Notes under the pieces: generated by a model
The model's input: the letters and a program-made list of their open reading frames with translations, nothing else
Told to the model about the DNA's origin: nothing
Databases searched by the model: none
Shown here: piece by piece, positions 1 through 8,132 of the stretch
Numbering within the stretch: position 1 is the stretch's first letter
Layout of the letters: the number at the start of each line of letters is the position of its first letter
From: Lutispora saccharofermentans
Lineage (GTDB): Bacteria > Bacillota > Clostridia > Lutisporales > Lutisporaceae
Assembly: GCF_024363565.1 (NCBI RefSeq)
Contig: NZ_JAJEKE010000015.1
Span: 43,551-107,550 of the forward strand
Direction of reading: 5' to 3'
DNA: 64,000 nt
Position numbers and translations under genes: made by a program

Positions 1-459
1 TACCTTATCCGGATATAGTTTTGTTCCGGTAAAGTCATCCAGCAATCCGTAAGCTTTTGCATTGTTAATATAAGTGTAAGACCAGTGGGTTGCAGGAATA
101 TCCGTATAATTAGAGTATTTGTCAGAGTCCTTCTGCAGATCCATGACCCTTGCGATCATAGTTATAAATTCTGACCTTGTTATTGTCTTATTAGGTTTCA
201 TGGTATTATCAACAAAGCCCTTTAATATCTCCATATCGCTTAATCCGGACATATAGTTTTCTGCCCAATGTCCTTTAACGTCTTTGTATAAAATCTCAGT
301 TATCTGGGGTTGAAACAGTTCATTGCTTAGTTTTTCCGAGCTTATTTCAGTGTATGTACCGACTTCTGCTGCTGCATTTGACAATACCGGTATAGAAGCG
401 ATGGAAAGTATAAGCAAGATTATAAGCATAGAATTATACAAGCCTCTTTTGGTATACAT
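1..459 (-). CDS. S-layer homology (SLH) domain protein, 3' end outside window
   Basis: N-terminal 153 residues of a secreted protein that runs off the left edge. Residues 1-30 form a signal peptide: a basic start, a long hydrophobic run rich in Leu and Ile, and a likely cleavage in SNAAA. Two SLH-like motifs follow, one at about residues 57-105 (YKDVKGHWAENYM, then TRSEFITMIARV) and one from about residue 118 (TDIPATHWSYTYI). SLH domains bind secondary cell-wall polymers, so this is probably a wall-anchored surface protein. The ATG follows GGAGGCAGAAA. The part that would define its function is not in the window. The nearby plus-strand gene at 1376 also carries SLH motifs, so this is a small surface-protein locus. 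Confidence 0.85.
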   Translation of the reverse strand, partial: MYTKRGLYNSMLIILLILSIASIPVLSNAAAEVGTYTEISSEKLSNELFQPQITEILYKDVKGHWAENYMSGLSDMEILKGFVDNTMKPNKTITRSEFITMIARVMDLQKDSDKYSNYTDIPATHWSYTYINNAKAYGLLDDFTGTKLYPDKV

Positions 460-492
460 TTTCTGCCTCCTTCAAGTTATATATACATATGT

Positions 493-498
493 ATTATA
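493..498 (-). promoter_or_regulatory. -10 element for the SLH gene
   Basis: The minus strand reads TGCTATAAT, an extended -10 box, 33 nt before the ATG of the SLH gene. No good -35 box is visible at 17 nt. It lies in the short gap between the unknown gene and the SLH gene, so the latter need not depend on readthrough. Confidence 0.45.
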
Positions 499-538
499 GC
501 ATTATGTAAACTGTTTTTTAATGGTATTGATTCCCATT

Positions 539-1186
539 TTAAATTATTATGCTATCTTGAAGGCTCTCATTATTTATGCTGCAGTTCACGATATTATAGT
601 AATCAATATAATCCAGGCCTGCTATGCCCAGTTGTATCGCTACTTCCTCAATCAGATAAATGCATAGTATATCCAGAATCTGCCCATTGAGGATCTGATT
701 TTCAAGCTCAGTAAGATAGTATGAATTTTGCTTCTTTATATACAGCCCAATGTTAAACCTCTTATTATAGGAAAGTCCTATTCTGTAATACAGTAAAGGA
801 TCTAATTCCACATTGCACAGCCAGTCTGTAAAAAAATCCATAAAAATTTTATGCAATTCTTTGAAGAGCTCATCCTTTTTATCCTTGGCCAAGTTTTTCA
901 ATTTATATTTTTTTGTTGCATTCTTTATAGGAGCTATGAACAAAGCACATAATATCACAGGATAAAAATCCTTAGCTTCTGCCAATAGCCTCTTATATTC
1001 TTTCGGATCTATGATCTTCTTTTCATTTATATAGCTCATAAGAGCTTCAATATTCTCAGACACATAGTAGCTGGTAAATATGCTTTTCAGGGTATATAGC
1101 ACACCGCGCAAAATAATACTGTGTATTTCGGAGGAGCTCATTTCATCCGATGCAACCCGTAAATTGCTTTTTTCTTTCTTTGCCAA
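539..1186 (-). CDS. hypothetical protein, 215 aa, mostly alpha-helical
   Basis: I do not recognise this protein. The start chosen is a TTG at 1186 because GGAGGTG lies 5 nt upstream; the longer reading frame would put that Shine-Dalgarno sequence inside the gene. The product has no signal peptide or clear membrane span. It begins with a charged Lys/Glu/Ser-rich segment and continues as amphipathic helices rich in Leu, Ile, Tyr and Lys (for example LKSIFTSYYVSENIEALMSY and LFKELHKIFMDFFTDWL). The general look recalls all-helical TetR-type ligand domains, but no DNA-binding helix-turn-helix is evident. It is transcribed toward the SLH gene and divergently from the YcdB-repeat gene. Confidence 0.6.
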   Translation of the reverse strand: MAKKEKSNLRVASDEMSSSEIHSIILRGVLYTLKSIFTSYYVSENIEALMSYINEKKIIDPKEYKRLLAEAKDFYPVILCALFIAPIKNATKKYKLKNLAKDKKDELFKELHKIFMDFFTDWLCNVELDPLLYYRIGLSYNKRFNIGLYIKKQNSYYLTELENQILNGQILDILCIYLIEEVAIQLGIAGLDYIDYYNIVNCSINNESLQDSIII

Positions 1187-1375
1187 CTCTACACCTCCCA
1201 AAAGCTCTCACAATAATTATTTCCATCAATTGGTTTATTATGCAGCAATTTCACCTATTCTGCAGTGCATATTTAAGTGGCATAATATATCTACAATGCT
1301 AATATATAAATCTTGAAACTTTTAACTCCAAAATTAGTCTAATTAGGCAAAGAAATAATTCGGAAGGGGATAAAC

Positions 1376-3520
1376 ATGAAAAAGATTTTATCACTAGTAC
1401 TGGCTCTAACACTATTATTTACTAACATGCTGCCTGTTCTGGCTGAGACATCTCAAAGCCAGACAAAGATTAGCCTGGAGAAAGCAATTGAAATCGCAAA
1501 AAATAGTTTTAATATAAACACAGAGGATTGTGATTTCAATCAAAGCTATTATGAAAACATTGAAGGGACAAAGCAGTGGCAGTTCAACTGGAACTCAAGG
1601 AAAAACAGCCATGGTATAAGCATAAATGTGGATGCTGAAACCGGTGATGTTTTATACATGAGTCAATGGAAGAATGAATCTTCAAATCCGTCAAAGCTTG
1701 CAAAATATAAAAAAGAAGAAGCACTTAAAATAGCTGAGGAGCTTCTAAAAAAGCTTCAGCCCGAAAAATACAAGGAGATGGACCTTGTAGATGACAGCTA
1801 TAGTGGATCCAGATATATTTATGATGTCAATGCCTATAACTTCTATTTCATAAGAAAAGTCAACGATTTGGATTTTCAAGGCAACGGAGTCAATGTGAGC
1901 ATAGATAAAAACACCCTTGAAATAAATAATTATAATTTTACCTGGAATAAAGAGGCTTTGCCCGATGTATCAAAGGCTATCAGTATAGAGAAAGCCAGAA
2001 AAAATTTCAATGAGAAGGTCGGCATAGAATTAGCTTATCTGATCAAATATGATCAGAAAACAAAAAAGAATAATGCCAAATTGGTATATACCTTTAAGAA
2101 TGGAAACAGGCCGATAGATGCCTTAACCGGCGAGGTGATCAACTACGGGTATTACAACCCGCTATATGATATGGGCGCATCCGACAATGCAATGATGGCA
2201 AAAGAAGCCGCTGTCTTGACACCCGAAGAGATAAAAGAGGTTGAAAATACCAAAAAATTTATAACGAGAGAACAGGCCTTAGAAATAGCAAAGAAATATG
2301 TAAAAGTAGAGGATAAATATAAACTGGAAGCTGCTTCCCTCTACACAGATTATAACGGAACTAATGCCAGCTGGAGCTTCTCTTGGAATTATAACAATCC
2401 GGAGAAAAATGAATATGCTTACATCAGTATTTCTGTTGATGCAGTGACAAAAGAAGTCAGAAGCATATCTAAGTATGACAGCACTACAGATAATGCATCT
2501 AAAAATGGAAACCCCGAATATGATATGGAAAAGTCCAAAAAAGCAGCAGAAAAATTTCTAAGCATGATAGCTCCGGAAAAATTTGCTCAGACTGAGTATA
2601 GACCTGATATTTTTCAAAACAGCAATGTTGAAAAACCGGTAAGCTATAGCTTTAATTTTGTGAGAAAGGTTAACGGCATATCTTGCCCGGGAAATAACCT
2701 GAATGTAACAGTCAATGCCTATACAGGCGAAATTACAAATTTCTATAGCAATTGGATGGATTTAGAATTTCCAAAAGCAGATGATCTGCTATCCATAGAT
2801 GCTGCATATGAAGCGCTCTATAATAACGTAGAATTCAAGCTAAAATATATTATCCATTATGATTATACTCTCAAATATCCAGATAACAGGGTTATAAAGC
2901 TCGTCTATGCCTTCGATGATTTTTCCGGCATGCTTGACCCAAAAACTGGTGCATTACTGAATTATAACGGTGAGGCTATAAAGGATAAACAAGAGTTGAC
3001 ATTTACAGATATAAAAGGGCATTGGGCTGAAAAAGATATTTTAGCACTACTTGAAGCAAATATCATAGAAGCTGACAACAAGGAATTTACACCGGATGAA
3101 AGGATCAAGCAAAAGGACTTTATCAAAATTTTGATCAATTCCTTACAGCCTTATTATCAGGTAATTTCTTATGCATCAGACTCATCTGCAGAAGATTACG
3201 ATGAATATTATAAGCAAGCTATAGCTAAAAAAATAATCACTGAAAAAGAAAAAAATTTGGATGCTGAAGTAAGCAGGATTGAAGCTGCAAAAATGATAGT
3301 AAATGCAATGAATTTAGGTTATCTTGCTAAAAAATCCGATATATTCGACCTGAATTACAAGGATAAAGATAAGATTTCCCAAGATAATAAAGGATTTGCT
3401 GCAATAGTATCCGGTCTCAATATCATGTCGGGCAAAGACGGAAGCTTTGCACCGGAAGATAAGCTCACTAAAGGAGAGACTGCAGCAACCATAGTAAACT
3501 TTCTTAAGGTTGAAAAATAA
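1376..3520 (+). CDS. secreted protein with YcdB/YcdC repeats and C-terminal SLH domains
   Basis: 714 residues. Residues 1-23 are a signal peptide ending LPVLAET. Two similar halves follow, at about residues 30-275 and 295-540. Each opens with a PepSY-like motif (SLEKAIEIAKNSF; TREQALEIAKKYV) and contains the phrases FNWNSR/FSWNYN, ISINVDAETGDV/ISISVDAVTKEV, and FIRKVN or FVRKVN followed by GN.LNVTV.AYTGEI. This is the pattern of the YcdB/YcdC repeat family. About residues 545-714 hold three SLH motifs (FTDIKGHWAEKDI; a weak middle one; FAPEDKLTKGETAATIVNFL) for wall attachment. The start follows GGAAGGGG. Function is unknown; PepSY-like folds often act as protease inhibitors or propeptides, but no enzyme domain is present here. 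Confidence 0.85.
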   Translation: MKKILSLVLALTLLFTNMLPVLAETSQSQTKISLEKAIEIAKNSFNINTEDCDFNQSYYENIEGTKQWQFNWNSRKNSHGISINVDAETGDVLYMSQWKNESSNPSKLAKYKKEEALKIAEELLKKLQPEKYKEMDLVDDSYSGSRYIYDVNAYNFYFIRKVNDLDFQGNGVNVSIDKNTLEINNYNFTWNKEALPDVSKAISIEKARKNFNEKVGIELAYLIKYDQKTKKNNAKLVYTFKNGNRPIDALTGEVINYGYYNPLYDMGASDNAMMAKEAAVLTPEEIKEVENTKKFITREQALEIAKKYVKVEDKYKLEAASLYTDYNGTNASWSFSWNYNNPEKNEYAYISISVDAVTKEVRSISKYDSTTDNASKNGNPEYDMEKSKKAAEKFLSMIAPEKFAQTEYRPDIFQNSNVEKPVSYSFNFVRKVNGISCPGNNLNVTVNAYTGEITNFYSNWMDLEFPKADDLLSIDAAYEALYNNVEFKLKYIIHYDYTLKYPDNRVIKLVYAFDDFSGMLDPKTGALLNYNGEAIKDKQELTFTDIKGHWAEKDILALLEANIIEADNKEFTPDERIKQKDFIKILINSLQPYYQVISYASDSSAEDYDEYYKQAIAKKIITEKEKNLDAEVSRIEAAKMIVNAMNLGYLAKKSDIFDLNYKDKDKISQDNKGFAAIVSGLNIMSGKDGSFAPEDKLTKGETAATIVNFLKVEK

Positions 3521-3537
3521 AGAAAATTAAATAACAA

Positions 3538-3570
3538 ATGCCGCGGATTTAAAATCTGCGGCATTAAATT
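3538..3570. terminator. bidirectional terminator between the YcdB/SLH gene and rnpB
   Basis: A near-perfect inverted repeat (AATGCCGCGG / TCTGCGGCATT around a short A/T loop) lies 18 nt after the plus-strand stop and just beyond the 3' end of the minus-strand RNase P RNA. T-rich sequence follows it on both strands, so it can end both transcripts. Confidence 0.8.
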
Positions 3571-3572
3571 TT

Positions 3573-3925
3573 GCGAGTAAACCTATAAGCCGGGTTCTGT
3601 TGTAGACGGTCATCTATCTCGATCTGCTGTTGCCAGCAGACTCTAGCGATCTTACCCAGAAGCGAGGCGGGCCGCCTCATTAGCTTCCCTATTTGATCTT
3701 GCTCCAGATGGGGTTTACATAGCCGATTAGTTGCCTAATCGCTGGTGAGCTCTTACCTCGCCTTTCCACCCTTACCCCTTTCGGGGCGGTATATCTCTGT
3801 TGCACTTTCCTTGAAGTCGCCTTCACCGGGTATTACCCGGCACCCTGCCCTTTGGAGCCCGGACTTTCCTCATGCATTCTACAGTGTGCACGCGACCATC
3901 CAGTTTACTCGTTTTTTCCTTTGCA
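3573..3925 (-). ncRNA. rnpB: RNase P RNA, bacterial type A-like
   Basis: This is the catalytic RNA of RNase P, which removes 5' leaders from pre-tRNAs. On the minus strand the 5' part carries the signature GAGGAAAGTCCGGGCTCC, and the 3' part carries ACAGAACCCGGCTTA. The terminal P1 helix is perfect: CGAGTAAAC at 3911-3903 pairs with GTTTACTCG at 3582-3574. GGTAAGAGCTCACC and the GGGTAATACCCGG hairpin are also present. The promoter at 3933-3961 places the 5' end near 3925. The only open frame here, on the plus strand, is the antisense of this RNA. Confidence 0.97.
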
Positions 3926-3932
3926 GAAGTTA

Positions 3933-3961
3933 ATTATATAATGTAAATGCGCTGGTGTCAA
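3933..3961 (-). promoter_or_regulatory. sigma-A promoter of rnpB
   Basis: The minus strand has TTGACA (3961-3956), 17 nt, then TATAAT (3938-3933), a perfect consensus. Transcription should start near 3926, just ahead of the P1 helix of RNase P RNA. Confidence 0.9.
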
Positions 3962-3982
3962 AGGTAATTTTTTATCCATCTT

Positions 3983-4693
3983 CTATTTATTTTTCTTATA
4001 TATTAAAATTCTGCCGCAGTTTTGACATTTTAAAGGATTTCCTATTTTTACAGACTCATAGTCCATAGCCGGAACTTCTACGCCGCAGCCACTGCATTTT
4101 CTATTCTCTATTTCTGAAATTGGATTTATTAGTTTTTCTTTCATTTTAATATATTCTTTATATATATCTTCATTTACATTCAGCTTTATATCTTCAATAA
4201 GTCCTTCAATATTATTCTTTTCATTCATTAAAAAATCCAACTCTTCTTCTTTGTTTGCTTTCATTGTTTCATATTTCTTTTTAATGAATACTATCTTTTT
4301 CTTAATACTTAATATATCAAGTTCCATTTCTTTTAAGCTTTTTTCTAAATTCTCCAGACCTAGCGTTTCCAATTCCAAATTTTTCTGAACATCATCTATC
4401 TGCTTTTCTAATGTCTCAAGCTTTTTTACGCTGTTTATTTCCGGGGTATATATAAGCTTTTCATAATTAGTTTTGCTTAATTCCAGACTTTTATAATGAG
4501 ATTTTTTTTGAGCTATCTGCTTTTCTATTTCCTTTTTTTTCTCACATAGTTTTACATACTCTTCCTTAAGCTTGGCATACTCTTTTTTAAATTTGTTTAT
4601 TTGAGCATCATCGCTTATTTCAGATATTCTTGAAAGCAACTTTTTATGATTATTTTCCTGATGCTGTAGTTCATATAGAAATTCTAAGCCCAC
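3983..4693 (-). CDS. coiled-coil protein with C-terminal C4 zinc ribbon (DUF164 family)
   Basis: 236 residues. About residues 10-185 are a long charged Lys/Glu coiled coil. The C-terminus (about 198-230) holds two CxxC pairs (CSGCG and CQNCG), the C4 zinc ribbon typical of this family. The fold resembles coiled-coil hairpin proteins that bind nucleic acid or ribosomes; the precise role is not settled. The start is GTG with AAGGGATG upstream. It lies downstream of nif3 and trmK and next to rnpB, a common Firmicutes arrangement, but strong terminator-like hairpins separate it from nif3. Confidence 0.85.
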   Translation of the reverse strand: MGLEFLYELQHQENNHKKLLSRISEISDDAQINKFKKEYAKLKEEYVKLCEKKKEIEKQIAQKKSHYKSLELSKTNYEKLIYTPEINSVKKLETLEKQIDDVQKNLELETLGLENLEKSLKEMELDILSIKKKIVFIKKKYETMKANKEEELDFLMNEKNNIEGLIEDIKLNVNEDIYKEYIKMKEKLINPISEIENRKCSGCGVEVPAMDYESVKIGNPLKCQNCGRILIYKKNK

Positions 4694-4754
4694 AAGCCAT
4701 CATCCCTTCATAATTAATTTGTACTCTCTTTAAGATTCTTTATGTCGAGAAAAT

Positions 4755-4839
4755 CCTTTTTTGTAATGCTTTTATCTTGCAAAAGCACTGTTTATATTAA
4801 GGAAAGCCTTTTTTGTAATGCTTTTATCTTGCAAAAGCA
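4755..4839. repeat. 33-nt exact direct repeat, two copies
   Basis: Identical 33-nt copies at 4755-4787 and 4807-4839, start to start 52 nt apart. Each copy begins CCTTTTTTGTAATGC and ends GCAAAAGCA. The second copy is extended into a 19-bp perfect inverted repeat (4807-4825 with 4833-4851, 7-nt loop). The first copy lacks the outer part of its right arm. It looks like a duplicated hairpin between nif3 and the zinc-ribbon gene. Confidence 0.9.
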
Positions 4840-4873
4840 TTACAAAAAAGGAATAGCAAAAATACTATTCCTA
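4807..4873 (-). terminator. double-hairpin terminator after nif3
   Basis: On the minus strand, GGAATAG / CTATTCC (4871-4865 with 4856-4850) forms a hairpin followed at once by TTTTTTG, the form of an intrinsic terminator, and it begins at the nif3 stop codon. The T run is itself part of a second, 19-bp perfect hairpin (4851-4807). Confidence 0.8.
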
Positions 4874-5992
4874 GAGATTCATGGTTATATCAACATTTGA
4901 TTTGGCTTCTATAATATCCACAGTATATCCATTGCTTGCAAGAGCAGATTTTAAATAATCGGAAACTGTTTTTATCATTATCTTTTCCGTGCCAAAATGA
5001 CCTGCATCAATTACGCATATTCCCTCCTCCAGAGCTTCAACCAGCTGGTGGTATTGCATATCTCCCGTTATAAGGACATCTGCGCCTGAAAATTTAGCTG
5101 ATCGTACGAAACTATTGCCTGATCCATTTAACAGCGCTACTCTTTTTATATTTGTGTCTGGTGAACCAGAATATCTTATGCTTTCTATGTCCAAAGTTCT
5201 TTTTACAAAGGCAGCATATGAGGCTAATGTTACGCTGTTTTCTAATTGACCGATTCTTCCTAAGCCATAGGCCTTGCCTTTATTTTTCATTTCAAAGACA
5301 TCATAGGCCACCTCCTCATAGGGGTGAGCTTTAAGCATAGATTTTACAACATTATTAATAAGGGCTTCAGGAACAACAGTTTCAACTCTGTATTCCTCAA
5401 CTCTTTCCAGCTTCCCTATTTCACCGATAAAGGGATCCGCTTCTTCTCCGGGCTTAAAAGTGCCTATGCCCTTTACCCTAAAGCTGCAGCTGCTATACTT
5501 TCCTATATGCCCCGCTCCGGCCAGGGACATCTGCTCCATAACCTTCTCCTCGAAGCCTTCAGGAACAAAGGCAATAATTTTATATAACTTTTCTTCAGAA
5601 ACCGGCTTCATAATTTCTGTTTTTACAAAGCCTAATTGCTTTGCAAATACGTCATTCAATCCGCCTTCAGATATGTCAAAATTAGTATGAGAGGAATAAA
5701 CAGATATATTATTCTTTATCAATTTTATAATCTTCTTACCAATTACGGAATCTGTATTTATCTTCTTCAGAGGGCTAAATATGAGAGGGTGATGTGTAAC
5801 GATCATATCTACATTGTTTTCAATGGCTTCTTCAACAACCCAGGCAGGTAAATCCAAGGAAATCATAATCTTATTTACACTGCTGCTGCCGTCACCGACG
5901 ATAAGACCGACATTATCCCAGTCTTCAGCCAGTTTTTTCGGTGCAATGGTGTCCATAAAGCTTGCTACTGTTCCACATTTAAGCTGAGCCAT
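4871..5992 (-). CDS. Nif3-like dinuclear metal centre protein (YqfO family)
   Basis: 373 residues. The N- and C-terminal parts form the two halves of the NIF3 fold and carry the usual metal ligands: THHPLIF near residue 66, SHTNFD near 97, and DAGHFGTE near 332. Between them (about 130-235) is the PII/CutA-like insertion found in Firmicutes YqfO, with an HPYEEVAYDVF motif. The biochemical role is unproven; related proteins are described as GTP cyclohydrolase I type 2-like or metal-binding hexamers. ATG follows GGAGGCG. The gene overlaps the end of trmK by 28 bp, so the two are translationally coupled. Confidence 0.93.
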   Translation of the reverse strand: MAQLKCGTVASFMDTIAPKKLAEDWDNVGLIVGDGSSSVNKIMISLDLPAWVVEEAIENNVDMIVTHHPLIFSPLKKINTDSVIGKKIIKLIKNNISVYSSHTNFDISEGGLNDVFAKQLGFVKTEIMKPVSEEKLYKIIAFVPEGFEEKVMEQMSLAGAGHIGKYSSCSFRVKGIGTFKPGEEADPFIGEIGKLERVEEYRVETVVPEALINNVVKSMLKAHPYEEVAYDVFEMKNKGKAYGLGRIGQLENSVTLASYAAFVKRTLDIESIRYSGSPDTNIKRVALLNGSGNSFVRSAKFSGADVLITGDMQYHQLVEALEEGICVIDAGHFGTEKIMIKTVSDYLKSALASNGYTVDIIEAKSNVDITMNL

Positions 5993-6672
5993 TTTTTCGC
6001 CTCCTTATAGTGTATCAATTCTTTACTGCATTCCTCTATTCTTTTTTGGTTTTTATGAGTAAAGTTCTCCAAATGGTCTATGATTCCGCTATACTCACTA
6101 ATTTTTTTATCTATGTATTCAAGCAAGGCAGGAGAATTTTTATAATAAAACATCTCATTTATCATATCTATACTTTTTTCATCATAGCAATTTTGCTTAT
6201 ATCTCGTCCAAATAATCTCATAGAATTTATCGTTTTCTTTAACGATCTCACCATTAAATATTTCAAAGGAATTCTGGATAAGCCATTTTATCAGTATCCT
6301 GCTATCCCTCATTGGCTGAAGAATAAGCTCTCCGGCACTTCTTGCAATATCTATACCCTCGCTGAGTATATTCTGTATCAATATTCCACCCATGCCCGCA
6401 ATTACAATTATATCAGCTTCCTTATCCTTCAATGCGGACAGGCCGTCTCCTATCCTGATTTCAATGTGCTGTTCCAGCCCATATTTTTTAACTCTTTTCA
6501 TGGATATCTCCGCAGGGCCTTTATTGATATCCGTGGCTATAGCTTTTTTAGCTTTATTATTATTTATCAAGTAAATAGGTAAATAAGCATGGTCAGATCC
6601 GATATCGGCAACAACATCACATTCGTCAATGCTTTCCCCTATAACGGCTAATCTTGGAGTTAAGTCCAACAC
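5965..6672 (-). CDS. trmK: tRNA (adenine(22)-N1)-methyltransferase TrmK
   Basis: 235 residues, a class I SAM-dependent methyltransferase. Motif I is VADIGSDHAYLPIYL near residue 22; later segments IVIAGMGG and LQPMRD are characteristic of TrmK. It methylates N1 of A22 in tRNA. The predicted start is GTG after AAAGGATG; the next codon, TTG, is also possible. It lies between the tRNA-rpoD-dnaG cluster and nif3, as in many Firmicutes, and overlaps nif3. Confidence 0.92.
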   Translation of the reverse strand: MLDLTPRLAVIGESIDECDVVADIGSDHAYLPIYLINNNKAKKAIATDINKGPAEISMKRVKKYGLEQHIEIRIGDGLSALKDKEADIIVIAGMGGILIQNILSEGIDIARSAGELILQPMRDSRILIKWLIQNSFEIFNGEIVKENDKFYEIIWTRYKQNCYDEKSIDMINEMFYYKNSPALLEYIDKKISEYSGIIDHLENFTHKNQKRIEECSKELIHYKEAKKWLSLNVEQ

Positions 6673-6765
6673 ATATCATCCTTTGCATTTAATCGCCTAT
6701 ATGATTATTATACTATACTTATCCAATATTCATAAGCGATTTTGATTTAAAAAATTAAAATAAAA

Positions 6766-6790
6766 AAAACCGGGAAATCATCCAGGTTTT
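6766..6790 (-). terminator. terminator of the tRNA transcript
   Basis: The minus strand reads AAAACCTGG, 7 nt, CCCGGTTTT, then TTTTATTTT. It lies 4 nt past the encoded CCA of the CAU tRNA. Confidence 0.75.
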
Positions 6791-6794
6791 AATA

Positions 6795-6871
6795 TGGTGG
6801 GCCTTCAGGGACTCGAACCCCGGACCAACCGGTTATGAGCCGGTTGCTCTAACCAACTGAGCTAAAGGCCC
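6795..6871 (-). tRNA. tRNA with anticodon CAU (elongator Met or Ile2)
   Basis: 77 nt including an encoded CCA. The acceptor stem GGGCCTT/AAGGCCC is perfect. The D arm has GCTC/GAGC, the anticodon arm is ACCGG-CTCATAA-CCGGT, and the T loop is TTCGAGT. CAU can belong to elongator Met or to the lysidine-modified Ile2 tRNA that reads AUA. The start GGGCCTTTAGCTCAG resembles Firmicutes tRNAs of this pair, but the sequence alone does not settle it. It lacks the mismatched 1-72 pair of an initiator tRNA. Confidence 0.95.
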
Positions 6872-6876
6872 CAGCA

Positions 6877-6952
6877 TGGCTCCTCAAGTTGGACTCGAAC
6901 CAACGACCCTGCGGTTAACAGCCGCATGCTCTACCGACTGAGCTATTGAGGA
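6877..6952 (-). tRNA. tRNA-Asn(GUU)
   Basis: 76 nt with encoded CCA and discriminator G. The acceptor stem is TCCTCAA/TTGAGGA, and the anticodon loop CTGTTAA gives GUU. It lies 5 nt upstream of the CAU tRNA and is co-transcribed with it. Confidence 0.97.
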
Positions 6953-6971
6953 AAGTAAACTGACAAATAAT

Positions 6972-7000
6972 ATTCTACTAACTTTATAGGAAATTGTCAA
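6972..7000 (-). promoter_or_regulatory. promoter of the tRNA-Asn/tRNA(CAU) unit
   Basis: TTGACA (7000-6995), 17 nt, TAGAAT (6977-6972) on the minus strand, 20 nt before tRNA-Asn. It lies between the rpoD stop and the tRNAs, so the tRNAs have their own promoter. Confidence 0.85.
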
Positions 7001-7019
7001 TAGTATATTGTAGAAATTT

Positions 7020-8108
7020 CTATTCTAAATAATCTTTTAGTTTCTTGCTTCTGCTGGGATGTCTCAATTTTCTTAAAGCTTTTGCCTCTATTTGACGTAT
7101 TCTTTCTCTTGTTACATTGAATTCTTTTCCCACTTCCTCCAAGGTCCTTGCTCTGCCATCATCAAGCCCAAATCTTAATCTAAGAACCTTTTCTTCTCTG
7201 GGAGTCAGCGTATCCAACACTTCCATCAGCTGTTCTTTAAGAAGCGTAAAAGCCGCTGCTTCAGCCGGAGCGGGAACATCATCATCTGGAATAAAATCAC
7301 CCAGATGGCTGTCTTCTTCTTCACCAATGGGAGTTTCCAATGAAACAGGCTCCTGTGCAATTTTCATTATTTCTCTTACTTTGTCTTCAGACAACCCCAT
7401 TTCTTGGGCAATTTCCTCGGGCAGAGGATCTCTCCCGAGTTCTTGAAGAAGCTGCCTTGAAACTCTGATGAGCTTATTTATTGTTTCTACCATATGCACA
7501 GGTATCCTTATGGTTCTTGCCTGGTCTGCTATAGCTCTTGTTATAGCCTGTCTAATCCACCACGTAGCATATGTGCTGAATTTAAAGCCCTTTACATAAT
7601 CAAACTTCTCTACTGCTTTAATAAGGCCAAGATTACCTTCTTGTATAAGATCTAAAAACAGCATTCCTCTGCCTACATACCTTTTTGCAATACTAACTAC
7701 AAGTCTCAGGTTTGCTTCGGTCAATTTTTTCTTGGCCTCAGCATCTCCTTCCTTCATCCTCTTTGCCAACTCGATCTCTTCATCCGGGCTAAGAAGAGGA
7801 ACCTTTCCAATTTCTTTTAGGTACATTCTCACAGGGTCATCTATGCTAATACCCTCGGGTACTGTAAGGTCAAGTTCAACCGGCTCGGCTTCGTCATCAA
7901 TGGGAGGTATGTCAATTTCAGCATCGATATTGCCTACAATATCTATACCCTTTGCTTCCAAATATTCATAAATCTTATCGATTTGTTCAGGATCCATTTC
8001 TACTTCTTCTAATGTATCCATTATTTCTTTATAAGTGAGCATTCCATTCTTATTGCCCTTTTCAACCAATTCCTTTATATAATTCATTTTAGATTCATCA
8101 CTCTTCAA
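7020..8108 (-). CDS. rpoD: RNA polymerase primary sigma factor (sigma-70/SigA)
   Basis: 362 residues, typical of the short Firmicutes SigA. Region 1.1 covers the N-terminus. Region 1.2 begins at [11 protein letters not shown] (near 92). Regions 2.1-2.4 include [37 protein letters not shown] and [16 protein letters not shown]. Region 4.2 ends with [20 protein letters not shown]. It directs core polymerase to the housekeeping promoters seen here (TTGACA-17-TATAAT). The start is TTG after GGGAGGGG. It lies 24 nt downstream of dnaG, the usual primase-sigma operon. Confidence 0.97.
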   Translation of the reverse strand: MKSDESKMNYIKELVEKGNKNGMLTYKEIMDTLEEVEMDPEQIDKIYEYLEAKGIDIVGNIDAEIDIPPIDDEAEPVELDLTVPEGISIDDPVRMYLKEIGKVPLLSPDEEIELAKRMKEGDAEAKKKLTEANLRLVVSIAKRYVGRGMLFLDLIQEGNLGLIKAVEKFDYVKGFKFSTYATWWIRQAITRAIADQARTIRIPVHMVETINKLIRVSRQLLQELGRDPLPEEIAQEMGLSEDKVREIMKIAQEPVSLETPIGEEEDSHLGDFIPDDDVPAPAEAAAFTLLKEQLMEVLDTLTPREEKVLRLRFGLDDGRARTLEEVGKEFNVTRERIRQIEAKALRKLRHPSRSKKLKDYLE

Positions 8109-8132
8109 AGTTATCCCCTCCCTTCCAGGAAA

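Noticed and set aside
3745..3933. Open frame of 62 codons on the plus strand
   Set aside because: It is the antisense of RNase P RNA and has no ribosome site.
4755..4851. CRISPR-like repeat
   Set aside because: Only two copies, each a hairpin, with a 19-nt gap and no cas genes; terminator or duplication explains it better.
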